This document shows positions 1 to 7,079 of a stretch of DNA of 31,038 bases, piece after piece. Made by a program: the position numbers and the translations under genes. How positions within the stretch are numbered: position 1 is the stretch's first letter; every line of letters starts with the position of its first letter. The notes under the pieces are model-generated. The model saw nothing but the letters and a program-made list of their open reading frames with translations, had not been told where the DNA came from and searched no databases. This DNA is from Candidatus Omnitrophota bacterium (GTDB lineage: Bacteria; Omnitrophota; Koll11; JAHIPI01), in NCBI GenBank assembly GCA_028718265.1, contig JAQUMG010000002.1, positions 1 through 31,038 on the forward strand. The letters run 5' to 3'.

Positions 1-184
1 CAGGGTCAACTCAGCTTGCGTGTATGTAAATGCGTCGACGCGGTTCACCGACGGATATGAGTTCGGAATGGGTGCCGAAATAGGTATCAGTACGGACAAA
101 TTGCATGCACGCGGACCTATGGGGCTGGAAGAGTTGACTACGTATAAGTATATCATAATGGGAAGCGGTCAGATAAGGACATAG
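1..184 (+). CDS. proA: Glutamate-5-semialdehyde dehydrogenase ProA, C-terminal end (5' partial)
   Basis: Reading from base 2, the open frame gives about 60 residues ending at the TAG at 182-184. They contain [25 protein letters not shown] and [18 protein letters not shown], which are the hallmark C-terminal motifs of ProA (gamma-glutamyl phosphate reductase). This enzyme performs the NADPH-dependent second step of proline synthesis from glutamate in the cytoplasm. Only the 3' end lies in the window, so its start, promoter and catalytic cysteine cannot be seen. It ends 8 bases before nadD, and a proA-nadD-rsfS order is common in bacteria, which supports the call. Confidence 0.93.
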   Translation, partial: RVNSACVYVNASTRFTDGYEFGMGAEIGISTDKLHARGPMGLEELTTYKYIIMGSGQIRT

Positions 185-192
185 GAGAGAGC

Positions 193-759
193 TTGAAAAA
201 GCTGCGTATAGGCATTTTGGGCGGTACTTTTAACCCCCCGCATTTTGGGCATCTGGTCTTAGCGCAAGAAGCCCTGTGCCAGTTAAAACTGAATAAAGTG
301 ATATTCATTCCCGCGTTTATCCCTCCCCATAAAAAAGTTGAGAAGGATAAGCCGCTCATGCGGTATAAAATGATCGCCCTGGCCTGCAAGGGGAATCCGG
401 CATTCAGAATATCGACGATCGAACTTAAAAGGAAGGCAGTATCTTACTCCGTAGATACTCTGCGGGCTTTTAAAAAACGATACGGCAAGAAGGCGGAACT
501 ATTTTTCATAATCGGCTCAGATTCTCTAAGCGAGCTTAAAAACTGGAAAAACAGCAGGGAACTTCTCACACTTGCGCATTTTGTCGTAGCGCCGCGGCCG
601 CAATTTTCCTTAAGAAAGAATATAAAGGCGATAGAGATGCCGCTCATAGATATTTCCTCTTCCGGCATAAGGAATCGCATAAGGAAATCCCTGTCTATAA
701 GATACCTTGTGCCTGAAGATGTGAGAAAGTTTATAGAAAAGAACAGATTGTACAAATAA
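193..759 (+). CDS. nadD: Nicotinate-nucleotide adenylyltransferase NadD
   Basis: The 188-residue protein has the usual NadD length. It opens with the nucleotidyltransferase motif GGTFNPPHFGH (residues 10-20, with H17 and H20 forming the HxGH signature), has IIGSDSLSELKNWK near residue 100, and ends with the SSSGIRNRI motif that binds ATP phosphates. The family adenylates nicotinate mononucleotide to deamido-NAD, a cytoplasmic step of NAD synthesis. The start is TTG at 193, chosen because AGGAG at 183-187 sits five bases upstream and the protein begins exactly at the family's N-terminus. It follows proA by 8 bases and is probably co-transcribed with it. Confidence 0.95.
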   Translation: MKKLRIGILGGTFNPPHFGHLVLAQEALCQLKLNKVIFIPAFIPPHKKVEKDKPLMRYKMIALACKGNPAFRISTIELKRKAVSYSVDTLRAFKKRYGKKAELFFIIGSDSLSELKNWKNSRELLTLAHFVVAPRPQFSLRKNIKAIEMPLIDISSSGIRNRIRKSLSIRYLVPEDVRKFIEKNRLYK

Positions 760-761
760 TC

Positions 762-790
762 TTGACGAATATTGGTTTTTGTGATAACCT
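762..790 (+). promoter_or_regulatory. Predicted sigma-70 type promoter upstream of the DUF5679-like gene and rsfS
   Basis: TTGACG (762-767) is followed by a 17-base spacer and TAACCT (785-790), preceded by TG plus one base as in extended -10 promoters. The -10 hexamer is weak. The position directly after the nadD stop and 60 bases before the next start fits a promoter for the short gene and rsfS. It is a visual match only. Confidence 0.45.
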
Positions 791-839
791 ATTTCAAGTT
801 TGAAATTAAGCAAATAAAATACCAGCTAAACCAGTAAGC

Positions 840-846
840 AAGGAGG
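840..846 (+). promoter_or_regulatory. Strong Shine-Dalgarno site of the 49-residue zinc-ribbon gene
   Basis: AAGGAGG stands six bases before the ATG at 853. It is one of the most complete ribosome binding sites in the window and shows that the very short downstream gene is translated, probably at a high rate. Confidence 0.75.
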
Positions 847-852
847 AGCAAG

Positions 853-1002
853 ATGGCAGAAAAAGGATATTGTGTAAAGTGTAAGTCAAAGAAAGATATG
901 AAAGACACAAAAAAAGTTACAATGAAGAACGGCAGATCCGCCCTTAAGGGAAGCTGCACCGATTGCGGTACGGGTATGTACAAGATATTGAAAGCCAGCT
1001 AA
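853..1002 (+). CDS. 49-residue zinc-ribbon protein, DUF5679-like
   Basis: This small gene encodes 49 residues with two CxxC knuckles, CVKC (residues 7-10) and CTDC (35-38), separated by a lysine-rich stretch with KVTMKNGRSALKG. The pattern matches the short DUF5679 family of single zinc ribbons found in bacteria, archaea and some viruses; no function is established for that family that I can name. Many lysines and a zinc ribbon fit nucleic-acid or ribosome binding, which is inference. It has a strong Shine-Dalgarno site and probably its own promoter. Its stop is only 8 bases before the preferred rsfS start, so translation of the two may be coupled. Confidence 0.85.
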   Translation: MAEKGYCVKCKSKKDMKDTKKVTMKNGRSALKGSCTDCGTGMYKILKAS

Positions 1003-1010
1003 TACAGGCA

Positions 1011-1415
1011 TTGAAGAATATTTCAAGTAAAAGGAAAATAGAATTAATACGTAGTGCTGCTTTGGCAAAAAAAGCCAAGGACGTAGCTTTGTTGGACCTG
1101 CGGAAGTTACCCGCGATTTGCGATTATTTTGTATTGGCCAGCGGCGATTCGACTACGCAGATAGAAACGATAGCTGACAATATAGAGAAAACGCTCGCCA
1201 TTAACGGTTCTAAAGCCTGGCACAGGGAAGGAAACGGCGAGACCCGTTGGATTCTGCTGGATTATGGCGACATTGTGGTACATGTTTTTCATAAAGAAAC
1301 ACGGGATTATTACGATTTAGACAGGCTCTGGCATGGTTCGCCGCGCAGGACTTTTGAGATTTTACCTGCTGAAAAAAAGGCGAAACGCCGCATACGCAGG
1401 AAATCGAAGAAATAA
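1011..1415 (+). CDS. rsfS: Ribosomal silencing factor RsfS
   Basis: The protein has the RsfS/Iojap core: DVALLDLRKLPAICDYFVLA, a glycine-aspartate turn, then GETRWILLDYGDIVVHVFHK and YYDLDRLW. RsfS binds ribosomal protein uL14 and blocks 30S-50S joining when nutrients are scarce. The open frame can be read from a TTG at 963, but that would overlap most of the end of the zinc-ribbon gene and add residues the family lacks. TTG at 1011 gives 134 residues and the normal short N-terminal helix, although its ribosome binding site (AGG at 1006) is poor. The C-terminal tail is rich in lysine and arginine. NadD and RsfS are frequent neighbours. Confidence 0.88.
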   Translation: MKNISSKRKIELIRSAALAKKAKDVALLDLRKLPAICDYFVLASGDSTTQIETIADNIEKTLAINGSKAWHREGNGETRWILLDYGDIVVHVFHKETRDYYDLDRLWHGSPRRTFEILPAEKKAKRRIRRKSKK

Positions 1416-1418
1416 AGA

Positions 1419-1484
1419 TAGCCCCTCGAGTTTAATACTGCCTACTAATGAGGTGTATACTTAAGCCAGAGGGGTTATTTTTTT
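1419..1484 (+). terminator. Probable rho-independent terminator after rsfS
   Basis: The arm TAGCCCCTC (1419-1427) pairs with GAGGGGTTA (1469-1477), allowing one G-T pair, and seven T bases follow (1478-1484). The loop of about 41 bases is long and carries a likely promoter -10 element. The stem plus T-run directly after the rsfS stop supports a terminator. Confidence 0.6.
1432..1461 (+). promoter_or_regulatory. Predicted argS promoter inside the terminator loop
   Basis: TATACT at 1456-1461, preceded by TG, lies 18 bases after a weak -35-like TTAATA (1432-1437). The same TATACT hexamer is used by other likely promoters in this window. A transcript starting near 1468 would carry only the right arm of the hairpin, so it would not be terminated. 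This is a visual prediction. Confidence 0.4.
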
Positions 1485-1507
1485 GTACTGAAAACCGTGG
1501 CGCATGC

Positions 1508-1513
1508 AAGGAG
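1508..1513 (+). promoter_or_regulatory. Shine-Dalgarno site that decides the argS start
   Basis: AAGGAG stands five bases before TTG at 1519. The in-frame ATG at 1504 would place this site inside the coding region and has no ribosome binding site of its own, so the TTG is preferred. Confidence 0.6.
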
Positions 1514-1518
1514 AAACT

Positions 1519-3213
1519 TTGATCTCTGCTAAATTCGAAAAAAATCTAAAGGACCTGATTGCCGGCTGCATCAGGAAGCTTGATGCAGAAGGCACGGCGA
1601 AGTTTGCCTCTTCCGGTATCCGATTGCCGGAAATAGAGCTGGGAGTACCGCGCGATAAAAGCCACGGAGACTTATCAACCAATATCGCGCTCCAGCTGTC
1701 AAAAAACATCGGGAAAAATCCCGCCGAATACGCTGCGCTAATCGCGGAAAAGATAAACTGTGCGTTAAAAAAATCTCCGCTGAAGGACGATGTGGAGAAA
1801 GCCGAATCAAAGCCGCCGGGCTTTATAAATTTCTGGTTTTCCGAAAAATCCCATTTTGAGACGCTGAAATACATTGCAGACAGAAAAGCGAAATACGGGA
1901 GCATAACGCTCGGCCGCGGGATGCGGCTCAATATTGAATTTGTCAGCGCTAACCCTACGGGCCCGCTCACCATAGCGCACGGCCGTCAGGCCGCATTCGG
2001 CGACACTCTGGCCAATATTCTGCAATTTGCCGGATATAAGGTAACGCGCGAGTACTATCTGAATGACGAAGGGAACCAGATAACGATACTTGCCAAATCG
2101 ATACGTGCGCGGTATCTGGAATTGTTTGGCGAGCCGGTCGAGTTCCCGGCGGACGGCTATAAAGGTTCGTACATAAACGATATCGCCTCAGCCGTCAAGG
2201 CGAAATACGGTGCGGCGTTTGTGAAAAAAGAAGCGCTCGAATTTTTTAGCGACTTCGGCTGTAAATGGATACTGGGCGACATAAAGAATGACCTCGAAAA
2301 CTTTGGCGTGAAATTTGATGTATGGTACAGCCAGAAGAAGCTGGGCAGCTCCGGGAAAATAAAAGACGCCATCGGATTTCTGTCTAAAAAGAAGCTGACA
2401 TATGAAGAAGGCGGCGCCCTTTGGTTTAAGTCGACCGTATTCGGCGACGACAAGGATAGGGTAATAATAAAAAGCACGGGCGAATATACGTACCTGGCTC
2501 CGGACATAGCATACCATATGCATAAATTTAAAAGAGGTTTCGAGCGTCTTATAGATATATGGGGACCGGATCATCACGGCTATATACCGCGTATGAAAGC
2601 CGCTGTAAAAGCTATGGGCCGCAAAGAAGAATCGTTTGCGCCGCTGATAGTGCAATTAAGCACATTATACAGAAGCGGCAAAGCGGTCCAGATGTCGACA
2701 AGGGCAGGTGAATTTATCACCCTGCGCGAATTAAGGGACGACGTCGGCAAAGATGTAACCAGATTTTTCTTTTTGCGAAGAAAAAAAGATTCTCACCTTG
2801 ATTTCGACATGGAATTGGCTAAGAAACATTCCATGGAAAACCCCGTGTATTATATACAATATGCACATGCCAGGATATGCAGCCTTCTTGAGTACAAAAA
2901 GGCAAGAGATACCGTTGCGCGGGGTTCGCTAAATAAAGAATACCTCAGAGACAAGGATGAGATAGATATTATAAAGATGCTGGGTTACTTTCCTCTTATA
3001 GTAGAGGCCTCGGCCAGAACCTTAGAAGCGTTTCCTCTTCTGTCGTATCTTGAAGAAGTTGCCTCATTATTCCACAGTTACTACAATAAGCATAGAATAG
3101 TTACGGACGATGCCCGCCAGACAGAAGCCAAGCTATTCCTGTGTCTGGCTATCCAGACGGTGCTTGCTAACGGCCTCAGGCTAATAGGCGTTGCCAGCCC
3201 GAAGAGTATGTAA
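1519..3213 (+). CDS. argS: Arginine--tRNA ligase
   Basis: This class I synthetase charges tRNA-Arg in the cytoplasm. From TTG 1519 it is 564 residues, the usual size. The N-terminal Add1 domain is followed by FVSANPTGPLTIAHGRQ, with IAHG serving as the HIGH motif near residue 152, then WGPDHHGYIPR, and VQMSTRAGEFITL as the KMSK-loop equivalent. The C-terminal DALR anticodon-binding domain ends in the typical ANGLRLIGVASPKSM. The KMSK first lysine is glutamine and the last is threonine (QMST); variation there is known in ArgRS, so activity is still expected. ATG 1504 is an alternative start adding five residues. It follows a terminator and probably begins a new transcript that includes the downstream mfd-like gene. 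Confidence 0.95.
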   Translation: MISAKFEKNLKDLIAGCIRKLDAEGTAKFASSGIRLPEIELGVPRDKSHGDLSTNIALQLSKNIGKNPAEYAALIAEKINCALKKSPLKDDVEKAESKPPGFINFWFSEKSHFETLKYIADRKAKYGSITLGRGMRLNIEFVSANPTGPLTIAHGRQAAFGDTLANILQFAGYKVTREYYLNDEGNQITILAKSIRARYLELFGEPVEFPADGYKGSYINDIASAVKAKYGAAFVKKEALEFFSDFGCKWILGDIKNDLENFGVKFDVWYSQKKLGSSGKIKDAIGFLSKKKLTYEEGGALWFKSTVFGDDKDRVIIKSTGEYTYLAPDIAYHMHKFKRGFERLIDIWGPDHHGYIPRMKAAVKAMGRKEESFAPLIVQLSTLYRSGKAVQMSTRAGEFITLRELRDDVGKDVTRFFFLRRKKDSHLDFDMELAKKHSMENPVYYIQYAHARICSLLEYKKARDTVARGSLNKEYLRDKDEIDIIKMLGYFPLIVEASARTLEAFPLLSYLEEVASLFHSYYNKHRIVTDDARQTEAKLFLCLAIQTVLANGLRLIGVASPKSM

Positions 3214-3237
3214 TTTTCCTTCCGAGAGTGAATCATA

Positions 3238-5139
3238 ATGTTTGAATCGATAAAACTTTATAAAAACGAAAAACTTGATTCCGAGACCTTACTCGCCGAA
3301 CTTCATAATTACGGTTACGGACGCGTCAGCCGCATTTCCGAAATAGGGGATTTCAGCCGGCAGGGGGAGGTAGTATCCGTCTTTCCTATAACCTTCAGCG
3401 ATCCGGTACGCATAGAACTCAAAGACGAAATCGTCGAAAAAATAAGGAGCTATGACGTAGCGAGCGGCCGCCCGATCGAAGAACACAACATGGTTATAAT
3501 CCTTCCGATAAAAGGCGTGCATCGAAAAACGATAAAAACGGCAGCAGCCCAGCTTTCCGAGCGGTCTCCCATAGATAGTTTTGTCGATATAGAGCCGAAT
3601 GACAGAGTGGTCCACGTAGAGCACGGAATCGGTATCTATAGAGGCGTAGAGCGGCACAGGGTCGACGGCAAGATCGTAGATCATATAGTTATTGAGTACG
3701 CTGAAAGGGCTAAGCTTTACGTTCCTTTTTCCGATCTTAATCTTGTCCAGAAGTACATAGGCTTTGACAAGAGATCGGTTATCCATAAGCTGGGCGGCAA
3801 ACTATGGAAAAGAACGAAGATAGCCGCCCAAAAAGGCATAAATAATTTAGCGCTCGATTTGCTTGAACTCGCGGTAAAAAGAGAGTCGATGGGCGGCTTT
3901 ACGTTTTCCAAAGATACGGATTGGCAGAAAGAACTTGAGAGGGCGTTTCCTTTTAAGGAGACGCCGGATCAGGCAAAAGCCGCCGCGGAAGTTAAGCGGG
4001 ATATGGAAAAGTCAAAGCCGATGGACAGGCTGATATGCGGCGATGTCGGTTACGGCAAGACCGAAGTTGCCCTGCGCGCAGCATTCAAGGCGGTTATGGA
4101 CAATAAGCAGGTCGCAATACTTGTGCCGACTACGATATTAGCCGAGCAGCATTACAGTACCTTCTCTAGCCGGATGAAACAATATCCCGTCTCAGTCGCC
4201 ATGCTGAGCAGATTCAGATCCGAGTCCGAGCAGAATCAGATTCTGAAATTTCTCAGGGAGGGGAAAGTAGACATAGTTATCGGCACGCACAGATTATTAT
4301 CGCCGGACATCGCTTTTAAGGATCTGGGACTGGTGATCATAGACGAAGAGCAGAGATTCGGCGTCAAGCATAAAGAGTCGCTGAAAAAACTCAGATTAAT
4401 GGTGGATGTCCTGACCATGACGGCTACACCGATACCCAGGACGTTATATATGTCGCTGATGGGCGCAAAAGACATGTCGCAACTTGAGACGCCGCCGCAG
4501 GACAGGCTCCCTATAAAAACCATAGTATCGCGCTATGACGATACGCTTATAAAAAATGCCGTAGAACATGAAGTCGGCCGCAAGGGGCAGGTCTATTTTG
4601 TTACGGATAAGATACTCGGCATAGAAAAGATCGCCGCGAACCTGGCAAAGTTATGTCCGGGCGTGAAAATAGATGTAGGGCACGGCCAGATGCCGTCAAA
4701 GGCGCTTGAATCGGCGATGCTTAGGTTTATCGGAGGGGAGACCGATATACTCGTATCTACTGCAATAATAGAGTCGGGCATTGACATCCCGAATGCCAAT
4801 ACCATAATAATAAATAACGCTGACAGATTCGGATTATCAGATCTGTACCAGCTTAGAGGCAGGGTGGGACGTTTTAAAAGGCAGGCATTCGCATATCTGG
4901 TAATGTCGCGGGCAGGGACATATACTACTAATGCAAGGAACAGACTCGACACTATTCACAAATTTACCGAACTCGGATCAGGCTTTAAAATAGCCATGAA
5001 GGACCTCGAGATGAGAGGCGCGGGCAATATCCTGGGCGCGGAACAGCACGGATACATAAATGCCGTGGGATTTGACCTGTATTGCCGGCTTCTCAAGGGG
5101 GCGGTGGAAACATATAGGAAGTCGCTGAATATCCCTTGA
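3238..5139 (+). CDS. mfd: Short Mfd-type transcription-repair coupling translocase lacking the UvrB-like and autoinhibitory domains
   Basis: The 633 residues correspond to the central part of Mfd, which is normally about 1,150. Residues 15-85 match the end of the N-terminal region (DFSRQGEVVSVFP), 118-175 the CarD-like RNA polymerase interaction domain (DRVVHVEHGIGIYRG, KLYVPFSDLNLV), and 240-550 the RecG-type SF2 motor with Walker A GDVGYGKTE (268-276), DEEQ (369-372), TATPIPRTL (395-403) and QLRGRVGR (538-545). Residues 576-605 carry the translocation motif ending in GAGNILGAEQHG. The UvrB-like domains D1a-D2-D1b that bind UvrA, and the C-terminal D7, are absent. An in-frame TGA at 3229 and a complete argS 24 bases upstream exclude a hidden N-terminal part. 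It should still bind and push RNA polymerase; recruitment of UvrA is doubtful. RecG is excluded by the CarD-like domain. Confidence 0.88.
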   Translation: MFESIKLYKNEKLDSETLLAELHNYGYGRVSRISEIGDFSRQGEVVSVFPITFSDPVRIELKDEIVEKIRSYDVASGRPIEEHNMVIILPIKGVHRKTIKTAAAQLSERSPIDSFVDIEPNDRVVHVEHGIGIYRGVERHRVDGKIVDHIVIEYAERAKLYVPFSDLNLVQKYIGFDKRSVIHKLGGKLWKRTKIAAQKGINNLALDLLELAVKRESMGGFTFSKDTDWQKELERAFPFKETPDQAKAAAEVKRDMEKSKPMDRLICGDVGYGKTEVALRAAFKAVMDNKQVAILVPTTILAEQHYSTFSSRMKQYPVSVAMLSRFRSESEQNQILKFLREGKVDIVIGTHRLLSPDIAFKDLGLVIIDEEQRFGVKHKESLKKLRLMVDVLTMTATPIPRTLYMSLMGAKDMSQLETPPQDRLPIKTIVSRYDDTLIKNAVEHEVGRKGQVYFVTDKILGIEKIAANLAKLCPGVKIDVGHGQMPSKALESAMLRFIGGETDILVSTAIIESGIDIPNANTIIINNADRFGLSDLYQLRGRVGRFKRQAFAYLVMSRAGTYTTNARNRLDTIHKFTELGSGFKIAMKDLEMRGAGNILGAEQHGYINAVGFDLYCRLLKGAVETYRKSLNIP

Positions 5140-5164
5140 GAATTAGCGCGCAGCATGGTATACT
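5136..5164 (+). promoter_or_regulatory. Predicted strong sigma-70 promoter for the foldase-pdxA-rsmA operon
   Basis: TTGAGA (5136-5141), a spacer of exactly 17 bases and TATACT (5159-5164) with an extended -10 TGG just before it form a good match to the sigma-70 consensus. It overlaps the stop codon of the mfd-like gene and lies 63 bases before the next start, so it probably drives the following four-gene operon. Confidence 0.65.
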
Positions 5165-5227
5165 AACTTCTCCGGTATTTAAAAATCAGAAACATGCAAA
5201 CAGCTTAAGCTAACGAAAGGAAAGACG

Positions 5228-6106
5228 ATGAAAAGGGTCATAATCCCGATGATAATAGTTGCCTTTATTGCCTCGCTCTCAGGTTGCGGAGATAGCGGCA
5301 AGAGAGTCCTGGCAAAGGTGGACGGTGAAATCATAACAGTAAAAGATTTTAATGACAGGATAGAAAAATTGCCGAAACAGTACCAGGAGGCAGTAAAGAA
5401 CCAGAAGAGAAGTTATCTGAACGACCTTATAATGGAGAAGCTTTTATACAAAAAGGCGCTTCGGGCAAATATTGACAAAGACCGCGAGACCCAGGATATC
5501 ATAGCCGAGGCAACAAAAAAGATTATCATTGCCCGGCTCGTGGAAAAAGAAGTAGAAAATAAAGTCAAGGTTTCCGATGAAGAAGCGAAGAAGTATTATG
5601 ACGAGAACAGCGAAGAATTTATGCTGCCCGAAAGATGGCGCGCATCTCATATACTCGTGGATACGCTCGAAGAGGCCAATGCCATAAAAGAGAAGCTCGG
5701 ACAGGGTGCGTCGTTCGAAGAGCTGGCCAAGGAAAAATCAAAGGATGCGACCGCGAAAATCGGAGGGGATATAGGTTATTTTTCAAAAGGGCAGCTTGTC
5801 CCCGAGTTTGAGGAAGAATGCTATAAGCTCAAAGTAGGCGAAATCGGCAGTACCGTCAAGACGCAGTTCGGTTATCATGTGATAAAACTTACCGATAAAA
5901 AAAATCCCGAAGTACAGGAATTCTCGTCGGTAAAGGAACTGATAAAGAGGGAACTGTCGAGAAATAAGAAGAAGGACCTTCTGGATAAGATGATGACCGA
6001 TGCGAAAAATAAGGCCAAGATCGTCATCAATGAAAAACTTATCGAAGAAGAAATAAAGAAAGACGCGGCAGAAAAGGCGCCCGAAAAAGCAACCGAGAAA
6101 AAATAG
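5228..6106 (+). CDS. PrsA-like parvulin peptidyl-prolyl isomerase lipoprotein
   Basis: The 292-residue protein starts with a lysine-arginine N-terminus, a hydrophobic stretch and the lipobox LSGC (residues 17-20), so Cys20 is the expected lipid-modified residue. A SurA/PrsA-type N-terminal chaperone helix region follows (VDGEIITVKDFNDRI, residues 32-46). One parvulin domain lies at about 138-228, with RASHILV, the helix FEELAKEKSKD, GGDIGYFSKGQLVPEFEE and FGYHVIKL. The C-terminus is a charged, alanine- and glutamate-rich tail. The family catalyses prolyl isomerisation and helps extracytoplasmic proteins fold. The start has AAAGGA upstream. It is the first gene after a good promoter and directly precedes a second parvulin. 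Confidence 0.9.
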   Translation: MKRVIIPMIIVAFIASLSGCGDSGKRVLAKVDGEIITVKDFNDRIEKLPKQYQEAVKNQKRSYLNDLIMEKLLYKKALRANIDKDRETQDIIAEATKKIIIARLVEKEVENKVKVSDEEAKKYYDENSEEFMLPERWRASHILVDTLEEANAIKEKLGQGASFEELAKEKSKDATAKIGGDIGYFSKGQLVPEFEEECYKLKVGEIGSTVKTQFGYHVIKLTDKKNPEVQEFSSVKELIKRELSRNKKKDLLDKMMTDAKNKAKIVINEKLIEEEIKKDAAEKAPEKATEKK

Positions 6107-6116
6107 CGGCTAAAAT

Positions 6117-7079
6117 ATGAAATATCATTTTTTCGTTAATACGATAGTTGCAGCCGTATTGATCATCATGGCGATGGCGGCAGAAGCGCCATGCGTGGTA
6201 GTGGATAAGATTATTGCCGTAGTCAACGGAGAGGTTATCACGCAGCAGGAAATGGCGCAATATCTTTATCCTCTTTATCAGGAATACCAGAAGGAATATA
6301 CCGGCAAGAGCCTTGAAGATAAGATGGTCGAGGCGCAGGACATGGTTTTAAACCAGCTTATACAGGATAAGCTGGTTTTATCCGAAGCCAAGAAGCTGGG
6401 CATTAAAGCCGATAATGATGAACTGGATGAAAGGATAGAACGCCTGATTAAAGATAAATTCGGATCCGAGGAAAAATTCCGGGAGATACTCACCATACAG
6501 AACATATCGCTCAGCGAGATGAGAGAAACGCTGCGGAGTGACATCATAAAATCCAAGGTGGTCCGCGAAAAGGTAGGATGGAAAGTTATTATTACACCCA
6601 GCGAGGTAAGGCAGTATTACGACCAGCATATAACTGAATTTGTCGAACCCGAGAAGATCGAAGTATACAATATACTGGTGAGAAAAAAAGCGGGGCACGA
6701 AGAAGAATCGAGAGAGTTGATCAAGAGGATAAAAGTGCTGCTGGCCAGCGGACAAGATTTTACCGAAATGGCGAAAAAATATTCGGAAGGCCCCAACGCT
6801 AAAAACGGAGGAAGCCTGGGTCTTGTTAAGCGCGGCGAAATGATAAAAGAAATAGATGACGCAATCGGCACACTTACGCCGGGCAGCATGTCCGATGTAG
6901 TGGAAACACCCATCGGCTATCACATATTCAAAGTTACACAAATAGTGCCGGCAAGGTCAAAAGATTTCAATTCCGCCAAACCGGAAATAGAAGAGGCCAT
7001 ATACCAGAAAAAGATAAACAGAAACCTGGAGAAGTGGCTCAAGGGGTTAAAGGAAAATGCCTACATCTCTGTCAAGTAA
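6117..7079 (+). CDS. surA: SurA-like periplasmic parvulin foldase
   Basis: The 320-residue protein has an N-terminal signal peptide (hydrophobic residues 6-22), then the SurA N-terminal core signature VDKIIAVVNGEVITQQEM and a long helical chaperone region. One parvulin domain follows at about 183-280 (YNILVRKK, FTEMAKKYSEGPNAKNGGSLG, IGYHIFKV), where E. coli SurA has two. SurA escorts outer-membrane proteins through the periplasm, so this gene argues for a diderm cell. The neighbourhood surA-pdxA-rsmA matches the enterobacterial gene order. The ribosome binding site is weak, and coupling to the lipoprotein gene 10 bases upstream is likely. The symbol rests on architecture and context; a general PpiC-family name is the safe alternative. 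Confidence 0.82.
   Translation: MKYHFFVNTIVAAVLIIMAMAAEAPCVVVDKIIAVVNGEVITQQEMAQYLYPLYQEYQKEYTGKSLEDKMVEAQDMVLNQLIQDKLVLSEAKKLGIKADNDELDERIERLIKDKFGSEEKFREILTIQNISLSEMRETLRSDIIKSKVVREKVGWKVIITPSEVRQYYDQHITEFVEPEKIEVYNILVRKKAGHEEESRELIKRIKVLLASGQDFTEMAKKYSEGPNAKNGGSLGLVKRGEMIKEIDDAIGTLTPGSMSDVVETPIGYHIFKVTQIVPARSKDFNSAKPEIEEAIYQKKINRNLEKWLKGLKENAYISVK

Noticed and set aside
963..1010. Longer rsfS reading from TTG 963
   Set aside because: It overlaps the end of the zinc-ribbon gene in another frame and adds residues absent from RsfS; TTG 1011 gives the normal N-terminus.
1416..1518. T-box or other riboswitch leader before argS
   Set aside because: The leader is too short and lacks a T-box sequence and specifier stem; the only structure is the terminator hairpin.
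2188..2655. Long antisense open frame inside argS
   Set aside because: It lies opposite a clear coding gene, has no ribosome binding site or recognisable domain, and is a codon-usage shadow.
3214..3240. Frameshift that would hide the N-terminal half of Mfd
   Set aside because: The preceding sequence is an intact argS end and only 24 bases separate the genes, so there is no room for missing domains.
5202..5211. Perfect palindrome AGCTTAAGCT in the leader of the foldase operon
   Set aside because: Ten bases can occur by chance, and no second copy near another promoter was seen, so an operator cannot be claimed.
6378..6941. 187-codon antisense open frame in surA
   Set aside because: Same reason: composition shadow of the sense gene, rich in phenylalanine and tyrosine with no family match.
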